Below are positions 24,895 through 37,600 of a stretch of 64,000 nucleotides of DNA, piece by piece; within the stretch, counting starts at the first letter, position 1; every line of letters begins with the position of its first letter. The stretch is taken from NCBI GenBank assembly GCA_037954015.1, contig CM075689.1, forward strand, positions 5,786,001 through 5,850,000, given 5' to 3'. Source of the stretch: Psophocarpus tetragonolobus. Lineage: Eukaryota > Streptophyta > Magnoliopsida > Fabales > Fabaceae. Under the pieces are notes generated by a model. It was not told where the DNA came from. It did not search any database and saw only the letters and a list, made by a program, of their open reading frames with translations. Both the position numbers and the translations under genes were made by a program.

Positions 24895-25275
24895 AAGGGA
24901 AAAATAAGTGATTTTTTTACACCAGTTTTATAAAATTAAAAAATTTGTTTGGTTATTATATTTTAGAATAGTTCTGGTTTTTTTGGTTTTTAAAAATTAA
25001 AAAATAAAAATAATTATAAAAATTTTGTTTTTGAGTTTTTTGTTTTTATTTTAAAAACTTAAAATACAATAAGAATATGTTGTTTTTTTTCATTAATGAA
25101 ATTTTAGTAAATAAGAACATTCTTTTTCCATTTTCACATCTTCAAAATAGTTTTCAAATAATATTTATCAAACAATTTATTTTTTCTCTTTTTTTCCAAA
25201 ACAATTTTTGAAAATTATTTTTAAAAATTATTTTCAAAAACTAAAAAACAAAATCAAACCAATTTAACCCTAAGA
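24895..25275. repeat. MITE-like insertion (AATATGTTGTTTT family)
   Basis: Present here and absent from the equivalent point of copy 1 (near 18525). Homologous to 16645-16975, which is the same element in the other duplicated block. Ends AAAATCAAACCAATTTAACC. Non-coding. Confidence 0.6.
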
Positions 25276-25789
25276 TTTTGATAGTTGGATTTTATGATAT
25301 TGGGAACCGTGAAAACATATCACCTCCCTTGATCCATATATGGAAGATTAAATTTGTGCCTTCTGAAATAATAAACTTCCTTTTCTTTTGAACTCTAAGA
25401 AGGAAATATATAACACGAATTGTTAAGGATCAAAATCATTCATAGTTCACCAAGTAAATCTTTTTGAGGACTAATTAGAAATTTTGGAAGCAAAAGTTGA
25501 ATAAGAGTTATGAAGATAAAATCCTAACAAGATGCATCATCTCTATTGATTATAAAAATTCGGGAGGGTACAGATATATGCACCAAAAAAGGATAACCAT
25601 AAAGATACATGTATAAAATAAAGGGTTTCAGTGTTCAACAGAAAGAAAGGTTTAGAAACATATGAATAGCTCTACAAGAAACTAAAGATCATGGTCTTTA
25701 TAGGTCATATACTATCTAGAGTTATATGTGTATCTTCCATCACTAATCATGAGCAAATGATTTGAGCTTCAATCCTTTATATAGTTTGC

Positions 25790-27732
25790 TCATCCATGTC
25801 TCCCAGTTCCTTGAAACTTTGGTTCTAACTTCTGGACCATAACCTGCTGCATCTTCTGCTTCTGCATCTTCTTGTTGGACATAACATGTGTGTGGTATAA
25901 TATAATATTAGGTCATATACCAAAGTCCCGAATAAAATGATCCTTCACAACTGCATCCTTCAGGATCTTGAACAAGGAGTATTTGATTTGCTTTAGGGAT
26001 AGGTTGTGTCGGAGAATAATTAAATATCTTCAGAACCCAATTTGTTATCTAATCATATCCAAATTAATAAAGTGTTATTATTTTCATAAAGTGTTTGATT
26101 AAAATTATAAATTTGTTTTCATAATAAAAATTATGATAATAAGAAGCAAAAGTCTGTTATTATTCTAATTTATATTACTCTTGATAATAGGATTATTGTA
26201 TATGAGACATCAATAAATCCAGATAGGTCAATATATATGTGAATGTCTTTATAGGTTAAAGATTAATAGATCTCATTTATTAATTACATATATAGATTAT
26301 GCATACGTTAGTATGATCATTTAAATTGATTCAATTGAGAATTTCTAATGGTTTATATTACGTTAATAGAAACTAAATATTTTTTGTTTGACCTAAAATT
26401 ATCATAGTAATTAACAAGTAATTTATTATATTTTAATTTCGGATACTTGATGCCAGGATTAATGAATATTGGATATGATCAAATACTTATAGAATTAATG
26501 ATAAATCAAGAAGGAATTCATTTGACCTCAATTAATAAAATAATAAGATAATATCTGACCAGAAAAATTGATTGAAAGAAGAAATAAATTTCTGAAGTCA
26601 ACCATGATGAGTTAACTTAATGGAGTTTGACGATAATAATATCATCCTCTAAAGTCAACTAAGAGTTGTATCGATGGAAGAAAAATATAATATGTTCTTC
26701 TAAGTTCTTGAAAGTAAAATATTACTTCATATTATTTAGATTTTAAAGAGTATTGTTAGATGCCTACCTTGATTAATATCTTAATTTGATTTGTAATCAG
26801 CTTAGTATTGAACTTACCGGGTCACGCACAAGAAGAGTGTTCTAATCTTGGTTAAAGGAATTATTTTAATATTTGATGATTAATTAAGAGTATTTAATTT
26901 TATCAAATTAAAAAAATTTAAAGTGAAATATTATTATATTCTTTGCTAGTACTTAGAGTATATATAATATAAATTATTTGAAATATTTTTTTTTAATTTC
27001 AAATTGAAGAAAGTAATTTATAAATAATATATGATTAAAGTATTAGACTCAGTCAACGTTGTTTATATTGATATATAAAAAAGGGATGAAATCTTTAAAG
27101 ATACACATTTAATATTGTTGTTTTTATTTGAAAAACAAAATAAAATATGAATATTTAAAATATATTTATGACAAGATAAAAAACATGCAATCCCTTAAAG
27201 ATAAAATATTGTTTTTATTTAAAAAACAAAATAAAATATGTTACTAGTTTTCTAATTTTAGATAAAGAAGATTTTTATTGTGATATAAGTATGACTTTTT
27301 TGTTCACAGAAAAGAAGAACCTTATTATTATTTCTTAAATTTTTTCAGGTATAATTTTTAAATATTTTATTTTGATTTTATTTCTCAAAGAATTTGAAAA
27401 ACATTTTATGATTCAACAACAACTCATTAGCAGACATATTAAAAGTTGTATTAGAAACTTAATATAATTTAAATGTAAAATATAGATCTACTATTGCGCA
27501 TGTGATATTTTCTTATAAGTTGCCCATTCATCATGCTTTCCAATAGTCTCCTGTCTTTTCTTGCATAGTTAAGGTTGACAACCTATTTCGGTTACAAGAA
27601 AATAGAATATTAAGCTCATCAACAACATATGATAAAAGAGGCTTCAAAAAGGATAAAATAAACTTTCATAGAAGTTGCCTTATAAATGCTTACCAGAAGA
27701 GAGAACACTACCAAAACAGCCAAGGACTTCAT
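25790..27732 (-). pseudogene. organ-specific protein (DUF2775) pseudogene
   Basis: Paralogue of the gene at 19062-19486. Exon 1 (27732-27694) still reads MKSLAVLVVFSLL, with GTAAGC at its end. Exon 2 begins VVNLNYARKD after a TAG acceptor but loses 2 nt in the RKDMGDYW block and 1 nt shortly after, then is split by a 1511-bp insertion. The remaining 3' part (26006-25790) keeps the QKMQQ-like and DFD-RPN-like regions but has lost about 11 nt near 25960 and differs in frame around the KDLLVQD site. The upstream TATA box is degraded to TGTAAAAG. All of this points to a dead copy. Confidence 0.9.
26007..27517. mobile_element. unclassified 1.5-kb insertion in the pseudogene
   Basis: Comparison with the intact gene places the insertion precisely between GGATAGGTTG and CCCATTCATC. 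The inserted sequence starts TGTCGGAGAAT, like many plant LTRs, and ends TTTTCTTATA. The flanks GGTTG (26002-26006) and AGTTG (27518-27522) match at 4 of 5 positions, which would fit a decayed 5-bp LTR target duplication. The expected terminal CA reads TA. It is very AT-rich with no coding capacity. A solo LTR is the best guess; other classes are not excluded. Confidence 0.6.
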
Positions 27733-27810
27733 TTTTTTGCTAAGATATGGAGTTCTCATTAGATTTGTGAGGATGGGGATCTTAAGCCTCCCACTATCCC
27801 CTTTTACACA

Positions 27811-30365
27811 TATGGCTTACGCACATTATTTTTTTAGTTAAAATTTAATATTATATTTTTATAAATCAAATATTAATTATTAATATATTAGTTTTTGTTA
27901 ATTAAAATTTAATATTATTACAAATTAAATGGAAGAATAACTATGATTTTTTAAAAACTATTTTTCTTCATTAATTAACTACTCATTTCATACTATCATC
28001 AATGTTATAGTATTTTTATAACTAAATTATAGTTAATTTTTTATTAGAAATTAACTATAAATTACTACTAATTTTTTTGTTAATTTAAAATCTTCTTGTA
28101 ACCCTTGTTAGGTAACTTTTGAGTGGTCTGGGATGAGTTAAGCCTTGAGGTTCATGACAGCTGCTGCAGATTGAACAGAATTGCCAACAATTTCAGTTTC
28201 CCACTACATGGGACGCACAAAGGGTCAAAGGATCTGATCAAGAGACATCATATGCACGATAATTAGTCAAATATTGAGGGAAGTATATGAATCATGAAGA
28301 GTGATATGATCTGTTACCACTTGTCACTGTTCATTTCAATTGGTCAAAATTCAACCAGAAGAATGTGGCTCCTTTTTCTTCTTCTTCCCTTATTTATTTT
28401 GTTTTTCTTTTCATCTTTTTTCATGATCCTGTTGATCTGAGAATGATAGCTATCTAGCTTTTGTAATTGTAACCAAATTTGTCCACGATCGATCCCTGGG
28501 ATGATTTTTCAATTCTTTTCTTTTGCCTTTATGGATAGTACGGGTTGCACAAGACAGTGGTGCTATAATCATAGCTACAAAGAATATAAAAAAGGTATCA
28601 AGATTTGAAAGAGCTTGCTCCAAATAGTCATATGCTTATAAATATCATACATCAATATAGCCGATGGCCCTGATGAAATGAATATAATAAGGAAACATAT
28701 AAAAAAATATAATGACAGAAATTATATAAAAAAAAAAAAAAAACTTAACTTAAACGAAGATCATAATCATAAGATGACATAAAGCATGATGATAAACATT
28801 ACGAAGACGACAAAGATGATAAGCCATCCTAGCTAATTGCATCACAATCACATGAACCCCAAATTCAATGTGTTTCATCCAAACTATTTAGATTTCAAAA
28901 TTTCTGGCCAGAGAAAGAATTATGAGAAAACACATATAGGTTGCTGGTGTTAAATGTTTTAAATTATATTTAATCACAATTTTTTATATAGAATAAATTT
29001 GTAATTAATATTTTAAAAATCTTGTAAATATAATTAACTTTTCAATGTATAGATGTTAAATTCTAAAATCCTTCTTTTTAATCAAACAAATGTATTCTTC
29101 CTCCTAGTTAAAATTGTTCTTTCTCTAAACCTATAGAAAGACAGACCAATTAAGTTCTTTACTTTGCTTGATTTTGAACACTATTGTATCCAATGTTAAT
29201 TCAATTCTTTTTGCAATTATCACCTCTAACAACACACTATAGACATATTCTTATTATTATGAAAATTATGTTTGTGAATTCCATTTTATATTTAATGATT
29301 TTCTCAACTCATTTTATAAATTTAACTTATGCATTTTGAAAGGATGTTGTTTACTTCCTTGAATGCTTATCTAAAAAAATTATTACTTCTCTTTTGAATT
29401 TATTGCTATGGGGATGTCTCAATGCTTAACATTGTAACTTATTCCCTGTTTGTTTGACATATTTTTAATTTATGCTTTAAATTAAAAACATTATACTAAC
29501 ATTTCGTGTATGTTTGAAAGTTTTATATTAACACCTTTCTTAAACCTTATAATAATTTTCCTAAAAAAATACACAAATAATGATTAAAAAAACAAAGAGT
29601 TTATATGTAACTACATTAAACTTGAGAAAATATTATATTTTTTATAAGTCAAATATTAGTTATTAATATGTTAATTTTGCTAATAGACTCACGATCTTAC
29701 GTATCGAACACTTCCTTAAGTTTATTGTACCAAAACTTCCTTTGTGCATCCCATAAGGCATTACCTTAGTAAGAAGTTATAAGGCTAATTTGGTGGTAAA
29801 GGGAAAAAATGAAGGAGAGAGACATCATGAGTTCGAATCTCTCCACTAACAAAAATAACATTTGCCTATATAAAATAAGACATTACCTTAGTTTTAGTCC
29901 AAACTTTACATCGGCTTGTGACTCTCACATCTTACTTATGTCTTGGGGTGGCATGTGTCATAATGTTACACATGTTAAGTTGAATATTTTTAAAATTAAT
30001 TTTATAATATATAATTTAAGTATATATTTTTATTTTAAAAACAAGCAAACAATAAAATCTAGTACAAATGTATGATTCAAAGAAAAAAAAACTTCTATTA
30101 AAAATTAATTTTTCAAAATTTAAACTAATTAAATGTATCAACAATTCAAAATTATATTTTTAGGTTGTTCGGATGGTTGCTAATTTACTCTTCTTTTTTT
30201 TTTTATTTTGAAAACAAAGACCTATTTGGCTAAAATAGTTGCTAGTTTCAATTATTTTTAAAACACTTTCCACCCAATTTGAAAATAAAATTGGTTTGGA
30301 GATTTCTTTTTGTGTTTTTACTCAACCTTATTACTCTTTGATCCATCGTCACAACCTATTGCTAT
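27811..30365. other. gene-free spacer
   Basis: No gene is supported. The first 300 bp repeat AAAATTTAATATTAT-like phrases, and a related phrase recurs at about 29630. Positions 28090-28560 are less AT-rich but show no recognisable protein or RNA. The 88-codon frame at 29809-30075 has no supporting features. Confidence 0.4.
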
Positions 30366-30945
30366 TAGGGGTGTTCATATTGATCCATTAATTTGTGAAT
30401 CCAAACAAATTCAATTAAATTCTTGAATTGAAAATCTGTAGATCTATTAATTGATCTACTTAATTTAACATTTAATATTTTTATTGTATATATATATATA
30501 TATATATTTGTTTAAAAGGGTGTTGTAAATAGAAAAATGTTAATGCAATTTAAAGTTTCAATATTATTTATAGTTGTAGATAAGTTAGAAAAGAAATGTA
30601 TTAAGTATTACAGTGATGAAGATTATAAATTATTAAATTTTATTGTTTGTAGCTTTTCAGGGTAGACTACTTTTATATGCAATTATATTTTTATGTTATT
30701 TTTTTAAAAAAAACAATGTATGATTTGATATTTTATTTATAAATTTATATGTTTATTATTTTATTTGCTATGTTTTATAGAAAGCAAAATAAATATAAAA
30801 AAATTTATTTGTAATCCATGCATCCAATCCATTTTTAATTGAATCAGATTGGTAAATTTTTTTACATATCCAATCAAACTAAATTTGATCAAAAAATATT
30901 TCATTTTACCTTATATCGGACCAAATTCAATCTATGAACACCCTA
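30366..30945. mobile_element. hAT-like non-autonomous element
   Basis: A 580-bp unit starting TAGGGGTGTTCAT and ending ATGAACACCCTA, inverted copies of each other. The inner arms are further related: AATCCAAACAAATTCAATT on the left, and a CCAAATTCAAT phrase on the right that gives ATTGAATTTGG when reversed. The 8-bp flanks ATTGCTAT and ATTATTAT match at 6 of 8 positions, consistent with an aged 8-bp hAT target duplication. It contains an (AT)n run near 30490. No transposase. Confidence 0.7.
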
Positions 30946-31392
30946 ATTATTATTGCTGACCACGAATGTTGATTGTCAGTCATTTGTTATCAAATGTGAT
31001 TAGATTAAAACTAGCTTTTATTTTTTATATTAAATTTAAAGTAAAAAACCACCTTTGTGTTAAGTTAACTCTAGACATAAATTAAAATAGTCTACATTAT
31101 TTAACATATATATATATATATATATATTCTAATAAAAGTAATACGTAAAATCTGAGTGGATTGCACTTTTTTAACCATTTAGTTATTAGAAAATTTATTT
31201 TTTATTCTTTATGATTAATTTTTTTTTCCGATACTCTCCAATCCTCTGGAAAAAAAAAGAAAGTTGACCAGCAAAACGGACCATAACACGAATGGCCCAA
31301 AAATGACATCCGATGGGCTTGGAGAGGGTGGGATCTAAGAGAAGAGATTGATATCTCACTGCCTCGTAGTTTCGGAGTTTCAAGTTTCAACA

Positions 31393-34300
31393 ATGGTACC
31401 TCAAGCTTTGTCTGTGCCTGCGAGTGCCAGCTTCACCGTCGCTTCTCGCACCAGAAGCTCTTCCCACCTTCTATTTTCTCACAGGTCTACATTCATATTA
31501 ACCAATACAACTTTTACTTTTTCCAGTTTTTTTTTTTTATTTTTTTTTATTTTTTATTTTTTAAGAACCTAAAATTTGAGCTATCTATTTGCCAGAAATC
31601 CGTGCTCGTTAGCTTCTTCCTTGCCAACCCCATATGGTCATTCATCAGAAGTTGGTAACTTTCAAATATCATAACTTTTTTTTTTGGCTGCAATTCAAAT
31701 TTTGGTCGCTTTTCCATGCCGTGCTAGTTTAACCTCGTTTTTGGTGTATTATTTTCTCTTTGGGTTTGTTAACCCTATTTTTGAAGCAATGGTGTCTTGA
31801 TTTGAGTTGAATTGATCTTGTTTTATGATTTGTAACTGCTTGCGTAATTTAAGATATTTAAACAAGAGTTCAATTTTGAGTACAATTCCATAAATTAACA
31901 CATAACAGTTACATCTCGTTGTAGTGACTAAGGTTTTCACTTCTAGCACCAGTTTCTGGACATTTGTTACCTTATGGTTCATAATTGATAAATTAAAACT
32001 ATTTACGCTTATAGTGAATCAACGTTAAATCCTATTAACAACTAATCACTTTGTTTTTGCCTTTTGCATTTGTACAATAAAGCATGTTATCATATGTATA
32101 TTTTGTTATATGTAGGGTTATCAAGTAAAAGCCGTGGCTTTCCTTTAAAGCTTGATGAGAAAAATATCCATGGTGCTAGTACAAGGTAAAATTTTGTTCA
32201 CCTCCTTTTTCAAGTCTTAGTGTGTTATGTGGTTGTTTGGTGGGATGCCTATGTATAAGTATTTTTTGTCATTATGGTTTGTTCAGGGCTGATTTGTCTG
32301 TGATTCTTAACTGAAAATGAGAAGGGTATCCGTATAGAGGTGAATTAGGTTATAAAGGAGTGCATCATGGAATATTTCTGAAACATTTTCTGATAAAGAG
32401 TATCATGAGCTATCCATACTGCTAGTCTCTGCAAATTTCTGATTAATTTATTTTGGTACCTATATTCCTTGAATTGAAAATGATTCCCTCAAGGACATGA
32501 ATTTTTGCTCCTTCTGCATTTTTTTTTATTTAGTAGTGAAAGGATAAACAACTTATTGATGTTCTAGTTTACTTGTAGTTATGGTGCAATTGAAGCCAAG
32601 AAGGGAAACCCACCAATAACACCAGCAGTGATGACTCCTGGAGGACCTCTTGATCTCTCATCTGTTTTGTTCAGGAATCGTATAATATTCATAGGACAGC
32701 CAGTCAATTCACAAGTGGCTCAGAGAGTTATATCACAGCTTGTGACTCTAGCTACTATTGATGAAAATGCAGATATACTGGTTTGTTATGCCTTGACTCT
32801 GTTACTATACTTTCATTCAGTTAAGAAATGAGATTGATACTGAGCTGCTTGCGTTGGCAGGTATATATAAACTGCCCTGGTGGAAGCACATATTCGGTGT
32901 TGGCTATTTATGATTGCATGTCTTGGGTAAGATCAAGCTTTTGTAACCCCTTCTCATTCACACACACAGTACACACTCATTGTTGAATCCAATTTCATTT
33001 TCCCTCTGCTAGTTACTTTAATTTCTTAATGATTGTCAATGTTTCTACCCTTAAAGCATTTGGTGACCCCATTTGTTTTCAGATAAAGCCCAAGGTAGGT
33101 ACTGTGTGTTTTGGAGTAGCTGCAAGCCAAGGGGCACTGCTCCTTGCTGGTGGAGAGAAGGGAATGCGGTATGCAATGCCAAATGCTCGCATAATGATAC
33201 ATCAACCACAGACTGGATGTGGGGTATGTATCAAACCTCTAAAATTTTGTACAGAAGCTGAGAAGTCAGTGAAACAGAAAAATCTCTCATTCTGATTACA
33301 GGATGAGCGTAATAATAATGCAATGACAAGTTATATCATCATAATAATAATATTAAGACATTGCAAATTTGATCTTTGCACATGCACGATGCACCATCTA
33401 GTATGTGAGCAAAGTGGTCAAAACCACATCATGTTCCCCTTTCTCCCTAGAAGATACTAACTTTATAAAACTAGAGGACCTAATTTTCCAGATTTGACTT
33501 TGGAGCTGACCTTCCAATTTTCCTGTTAGGTAGCCCCATTAATTTTGTGTGGCAGGTGTCAATGAATCGTCTAAAATTGGATGCCTCATCTCTTCCAATG
33601 TAAATATTAAGTTTGAAGTCTTCTACCAAGCTAATTGTTGAATGCAGTCTGTAATTTTAAAATTTGATGTATTGTTGCATTTGCTAATAAAAGTTGTTCT
33701 TTTTCCAAAGTACTATAAAATAAGAGTTTAATGTTCTTGCATGATAGAGTGATGGTGTAAAGGAGTTTTACACTATCATTCAATCTTAACTCATTATTTA
33801 TATGCCTATTAAAGTATTGATTGATAAAATAAACAAGCTTACCATATATGAAAGATTGTGATGGATTGACAGTGTAATTCTTTTTCTCATAAAATAATTT
33901 TGATAGATAGGTAGCAGGATCTACTTTATGGCATTGTGTGAATTTCTTTGGTGATACAACAATAGAAATTACCATTCTGATTGTTCTTAATCTTGCTACA
34001 GGGTCATGTTGAGGATGTCAGACGCCAAGTGAATGAAGCTGTTCAATCTCGTCATGTTTGTCTTTCTTCCTCTGTCTGAGTTGCACAATTCTAATAATTT
34101 GTGGTCAACTTAAATGGTCCTAACTCCTATGATCTTTGATCATGCTGAAAACAGTTTTTTATGGTAACTCATATCGTAGCCCTTATATTTGTGACAATCA
34201 CATAAGGGTATTTAAGGTGTTGGGTTTTTTCAGTTCATATATTTGCTGCCTCTTGGATTCCCTGTTACTGGAAAACTATATCTTCACATTATACTTGGCT

Positions 34301-35580
34301 TTTTGGTATTCCTATTTTCAATGCATGTGAAACTAAACTTCAATTGTCATATTTTTTTCATCACATGCCCAAGTTTTTTGGCTTTTTTCCTTGTTGTAGT
34401 TCACACTTCTTGGAATGCTATTATGTCCCTCCTCATTCCTTCTCTTTGGATTACAGAAAATTGACAAGATGTACAGTGCTTTTACTGGACAGTCATTAGA
34501 GAAGGTACAACAATATACAGAGAGAGACCGATTTCTGTCTGTTTCTGAGGTAATGTGAAATATTTCCTTCTATAGCAGTGGCATGAGTTTATTGAATTGA
34601 GGACAAGTTCTCAGAGAAACCAAGATTGATGTATTTCCAATAGGAAATAAGATTTTGGAAAAAAAAGAAGTTGATGGACAAGAGTAAAATTTTCAATTTA
34701 TTTTGGATAGCCTGTTTAGTTTATAACAGGTGATTGACTTGATTTACTCCATAAAACAAATGCATCTCGAAACACCACTATTGCTTGTAATCTAAATATC
34801 CATTTGTATATTTTTTGTGAGGATATTTTCTTGAAGGCTGCCCTTAGGTTTGATCTTAGGTTGAATGTGTTTAGTTTGCTATTTCAACTAGGTGAAATGC
34901 TAGCTGAAATGGTAATTGAAATGACTTCAATACCGTTTGATAAACACAAAGTTAGGAGTTTTTTTAGGTAGCTACTAACTTTTTCAAAAGATATCTTATT
35001 TTCAGTTACTAGTTTTACCTCTTATTAGTTAATGTATTGTCTTTTACTAATTCTTTCTCCTCACAAGACACAACCACTCTCCTTCATTTCTTTTTCATTA
35101 ATGTAATTATAGTAATTTATAATTTAAATATATATAATTATAGAACATAATTTAAATATATAATTTAAAATTTATATATTTAATTATAGAAAGTTATAAT
35201 TTAAATATATAATTATAGTAATTTATAATTTAAATATGTAATTACATAAATTTATAATTTAAATATGTAATCAATTTATATTATTAAAATGTTATAATTA
35301 TTTTAAATACCTCATTATTGATATAATAATTAATGATGTCTTTATTTATCATTTTATAACTTTCAGCTAATGTTATCAATCACTTAGAACTAATTTTTCA
35401 GCTTTTAACTAACTTTGAATTTTCAATTAATTTTTCAGCTTTCAGCTAGTTTTGCTAAACACACTCTTTGTATTTTTTACAAATGTTTGATCTTTACTGA
35501 ATAGTTATTCTTACGTCCTTTTCTCTGTGCAGGCTTTGGAGTTTGGCCTTATTGATGGTGTCCTGGAAACGGAGTATTGA
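31393..35580 (+). CDS. CLPP6: chloroplast Clp protease proteolytic subunit 6
   Basis: Nine exons, all with GT-AG introns and consistent phases: 31393-31484, 31596-31654, 32116-32185, 32579-32780, 32861-32926, 33083-33223, 34002-34055, 34457-34549, 35533-35580. They encode 274 residues, close to the roughly 271 of Arabidopsis ClpP6. Residues 1 to about 60 are Ser-rich and fit a plastid transit peptide. The ClpP fold starts near MTPGGPLDLSSVLFRNRIIF. The catalytic triad is visible: Ser178 in GVAASQGALLL, His203 in MIHQPQ and Asp252 in TERDRF. ClpP6 is one of the nuclear-encoded active subunits of the stromal ClpPR core, which with ClpC/D chaperones degrades plastid proteins. Subunit identity rests on the MTPGGPLDLSSV and HVEDVRRQVNEA blocks, as I know them for ClpP6. 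The long introns hold a transposon remnant in intron 8. It looks intact. Confidence 0.95.
34867..35462. mobile_element. MITE-like element in CLPP6 intron 8
   Basis: Begins GTGTTTAG-TTTGC and ends GCTAAACAC, with the phrases AACTAGGTGAAA and AGCTGAAA in one arm and TTTTCAGCT and AGCTAGTTTTGC in the other. This gives an inverted-repeat unit of about 0.6 kb. The middle (about 35100-35290) is a tandem array of TAATTTATAATTTAAATAT-like units of roughly 30-50 bp. The target duplication is not clear. The element lies well inside the intron, away from the splice sites. Confidence 0.5.
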
Positions 35581-36039
35581 CTTACAGATTATTTGTAGGA
35601 TATCTTAAAAGAGATTGAAAATGTTAATTCCTTTCAAATGGATATTGTAGAATTTCATTAATTAATGATAATTTGCAAATCTTGAGAATTGTATTTTCTT
35701 GTTAGTTCCTCGTAAGTATGCTATTATTAAAAGTTGAATATAATAAGATGGTTTAATCTAGTATTTAATTGTGGAGTTCAAAGTAGCTAACCTCTGTCGT
35801 TTTGATTTGAGAACCTAGGTACGCAAGCCAAATTTGTACCTTACACGATTTAAGGAAGTATTCACGTTCCAATTTCCTTGAAGTGTTGTGTGATATGTCT
35901 GAAACTAGTTGAATGGACTCATTTGTTTTCATGATGTAGAACTATGACGGTGTTAAATATGTAATTATAACCATAGGTTGAAGATTGAGTGGCGTCGGTT
36001 TGAATGGTACGTCTTTAGCTGCCAGCCACAACTGTAAGT
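35581..36039. other. CLPP6 3' flank
   Basis: Contains the 3' untranslated region of CLPP6. No single strong AATAAA signal is seen; AATAAT-like and TTGAATATAATAA sequences near 35740 are possible. The right end joins the duplicated segment. Confidence 0.4.
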
Positions 36040-37600
36040 CCTTTTTATTTCAAAATCTTAAGCTAACTGTCAAATGTTTAACCAAACTAAAGAGACTCTT
36101 TCTCAACAACTTTAAATAAGATATGAGTCTCTCATTTTCAAATAAATAGCAAGCTGGTAATGGCCATTATTGCATTTGAAGTCCCCTTTCTAATGCTTCT
36201 TGCTCAAATGAGTATTCCAACCATTGGCATGCACATCATCCCCAAAGGCTGAGATGCTCATTCGAGCAAGCAATGTTACAAAGTGGGAAGTCACCAATAA
36301 CGACTGCTACAGTCTTCATTATGGGTATTGTTTGCTTTTCTCAAGCCTAATATTCATTTCTAATGATTACTTCCCACCTCTTCCGACTACCGTACGTCTA
36401 GATTCTATAGCATCCAGTACTTGCATATTACAAGGCATCCCCAGAAACTGTAATCAGAAATTTACAATAATTTTTTTAATATTGCTTACCGCTCCATTCA
36501 TTTTTGTTTGGTAAACTCAAACCTAAGGAGTAACGACAATATTACATAGTAAAATACACACTCTCTTCTCAAACTCTTCGAAATGGGGTTAGAAATAGGA
36601 TAAGGATAAGAATAACTGTTGAAAAAGAAAATAATAAATTACATAAATGAACAATATCAGGAAAAGAAATAAGAATAAATGAGATCATAAGAAAATAAGA
36701 GAAAAGATAAATAAATATATATTCTGTATTTTTCATAATTATACTACTATATAATATATTTGTTTTACCTTTTATTCTATTTTTATCTCATTAATTTCTC
36801 TTTTCTTTTTGTCCATCATTTTATTTTTCATTACATTTATTTATTTTTTCTTTTTTCTGTATTTTATTCTTGTCTCTTTTTCGTGCAAAATCAGGTATGT
36901 GGTAGGTTACTCTTTTGGATATGGCGAAATTTATAGGTAATTTCTTTGTATAATATCGTTTAACATATTTTTTAGAACAAATTAAATTCATTCTTCGTGT
37001 ATTTAAGACTAATTATTTAATTTCTACACAAAACTCAAACTTGCTGCTTATTTGTCAACACTATTAACCTTAAACGTCAAGTGCCTAACACATGTATTTT
37101 TAGTGATTTTTTGGTTAAACATGTCCTTGTTTTTCAAAAAACACATTGATGATCTTGATTTCAATTATAAATATTAATAGCTCCATAATAATCTTCATAC
37201 AACTTCAAAAACACAAATTCAATATACATAATAATCAAACAACACAAATCATCAAATCCAACAATAATAATAAAAAACATGAAAGAAAACTCAACATCTA
37301 AAGATAATGTCTAAAATGAACAATTACAACATTCAATTCCACATTTGAGGCACAACAGAAACCTGTACCACAGGAAAATAAAGAAGAAAAATGTTCTCTA
37401 GTTTTGTATTGAATAACGGTGAACATCAATTGTGGATTCTCTAAGGATAGTGGTGACAGACATAGGTTCTCTAAGCACATGAGACTTTCTCTGAGGCCAA
37501 AAGCTCTGGAAACTTCAACTAGTAAATCACTATCTTTGGGTGACCTGACTCCTTCATATGCCAAATCAGTCGCATCTAATACATGCAAATTATGCACTAC
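36040..37600. repeat. segmental duplication, copy 2 (uninterrupted)
   Basis: Compact paralogue of the pieces at 8318-8440, 9640-10154 and 16300-17600. It carries the unoccupied LINE target (near 36530) and lacks the MITE found at 16645-16975. The frame at 36224-36514 shares SSPK-EMLI-ASN-TKWEVTNN with the frame at 9602-9838. This is expected from the recent duplication alone and I do not call a gene. Confidence 0.75.

Larger units (their letters stand above)
24525..27810. repeat. organ-specific gene block, copy 2 (interrupted)
   Basis: Paralogue of 18110-19570 in the same orientation. Homology is near-continuous apart from a roughly 370-bp MITE-like insertion (about 24895-25275) and a 1511-bp insertion inside the gene (26007-27517). 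Confidence 0.85.

Noticed and set aside
28090..28560. Possible microRNA or other RNA gene in a less AT-rich island
   Set aside because: No stem of convincing length or known mature sequence was found by eye.
29809..30075. 88-codon frame as a small protein gene
   Set aside because: Ends in low-complexity A/T codons, no similarity or splice context, and lies in repeat-like sequence.
33029..33295. Independent 88-codon protein inside CLPP6
   Set aside because: It is exon 6 read through into both introns; the spliced gene explains it.
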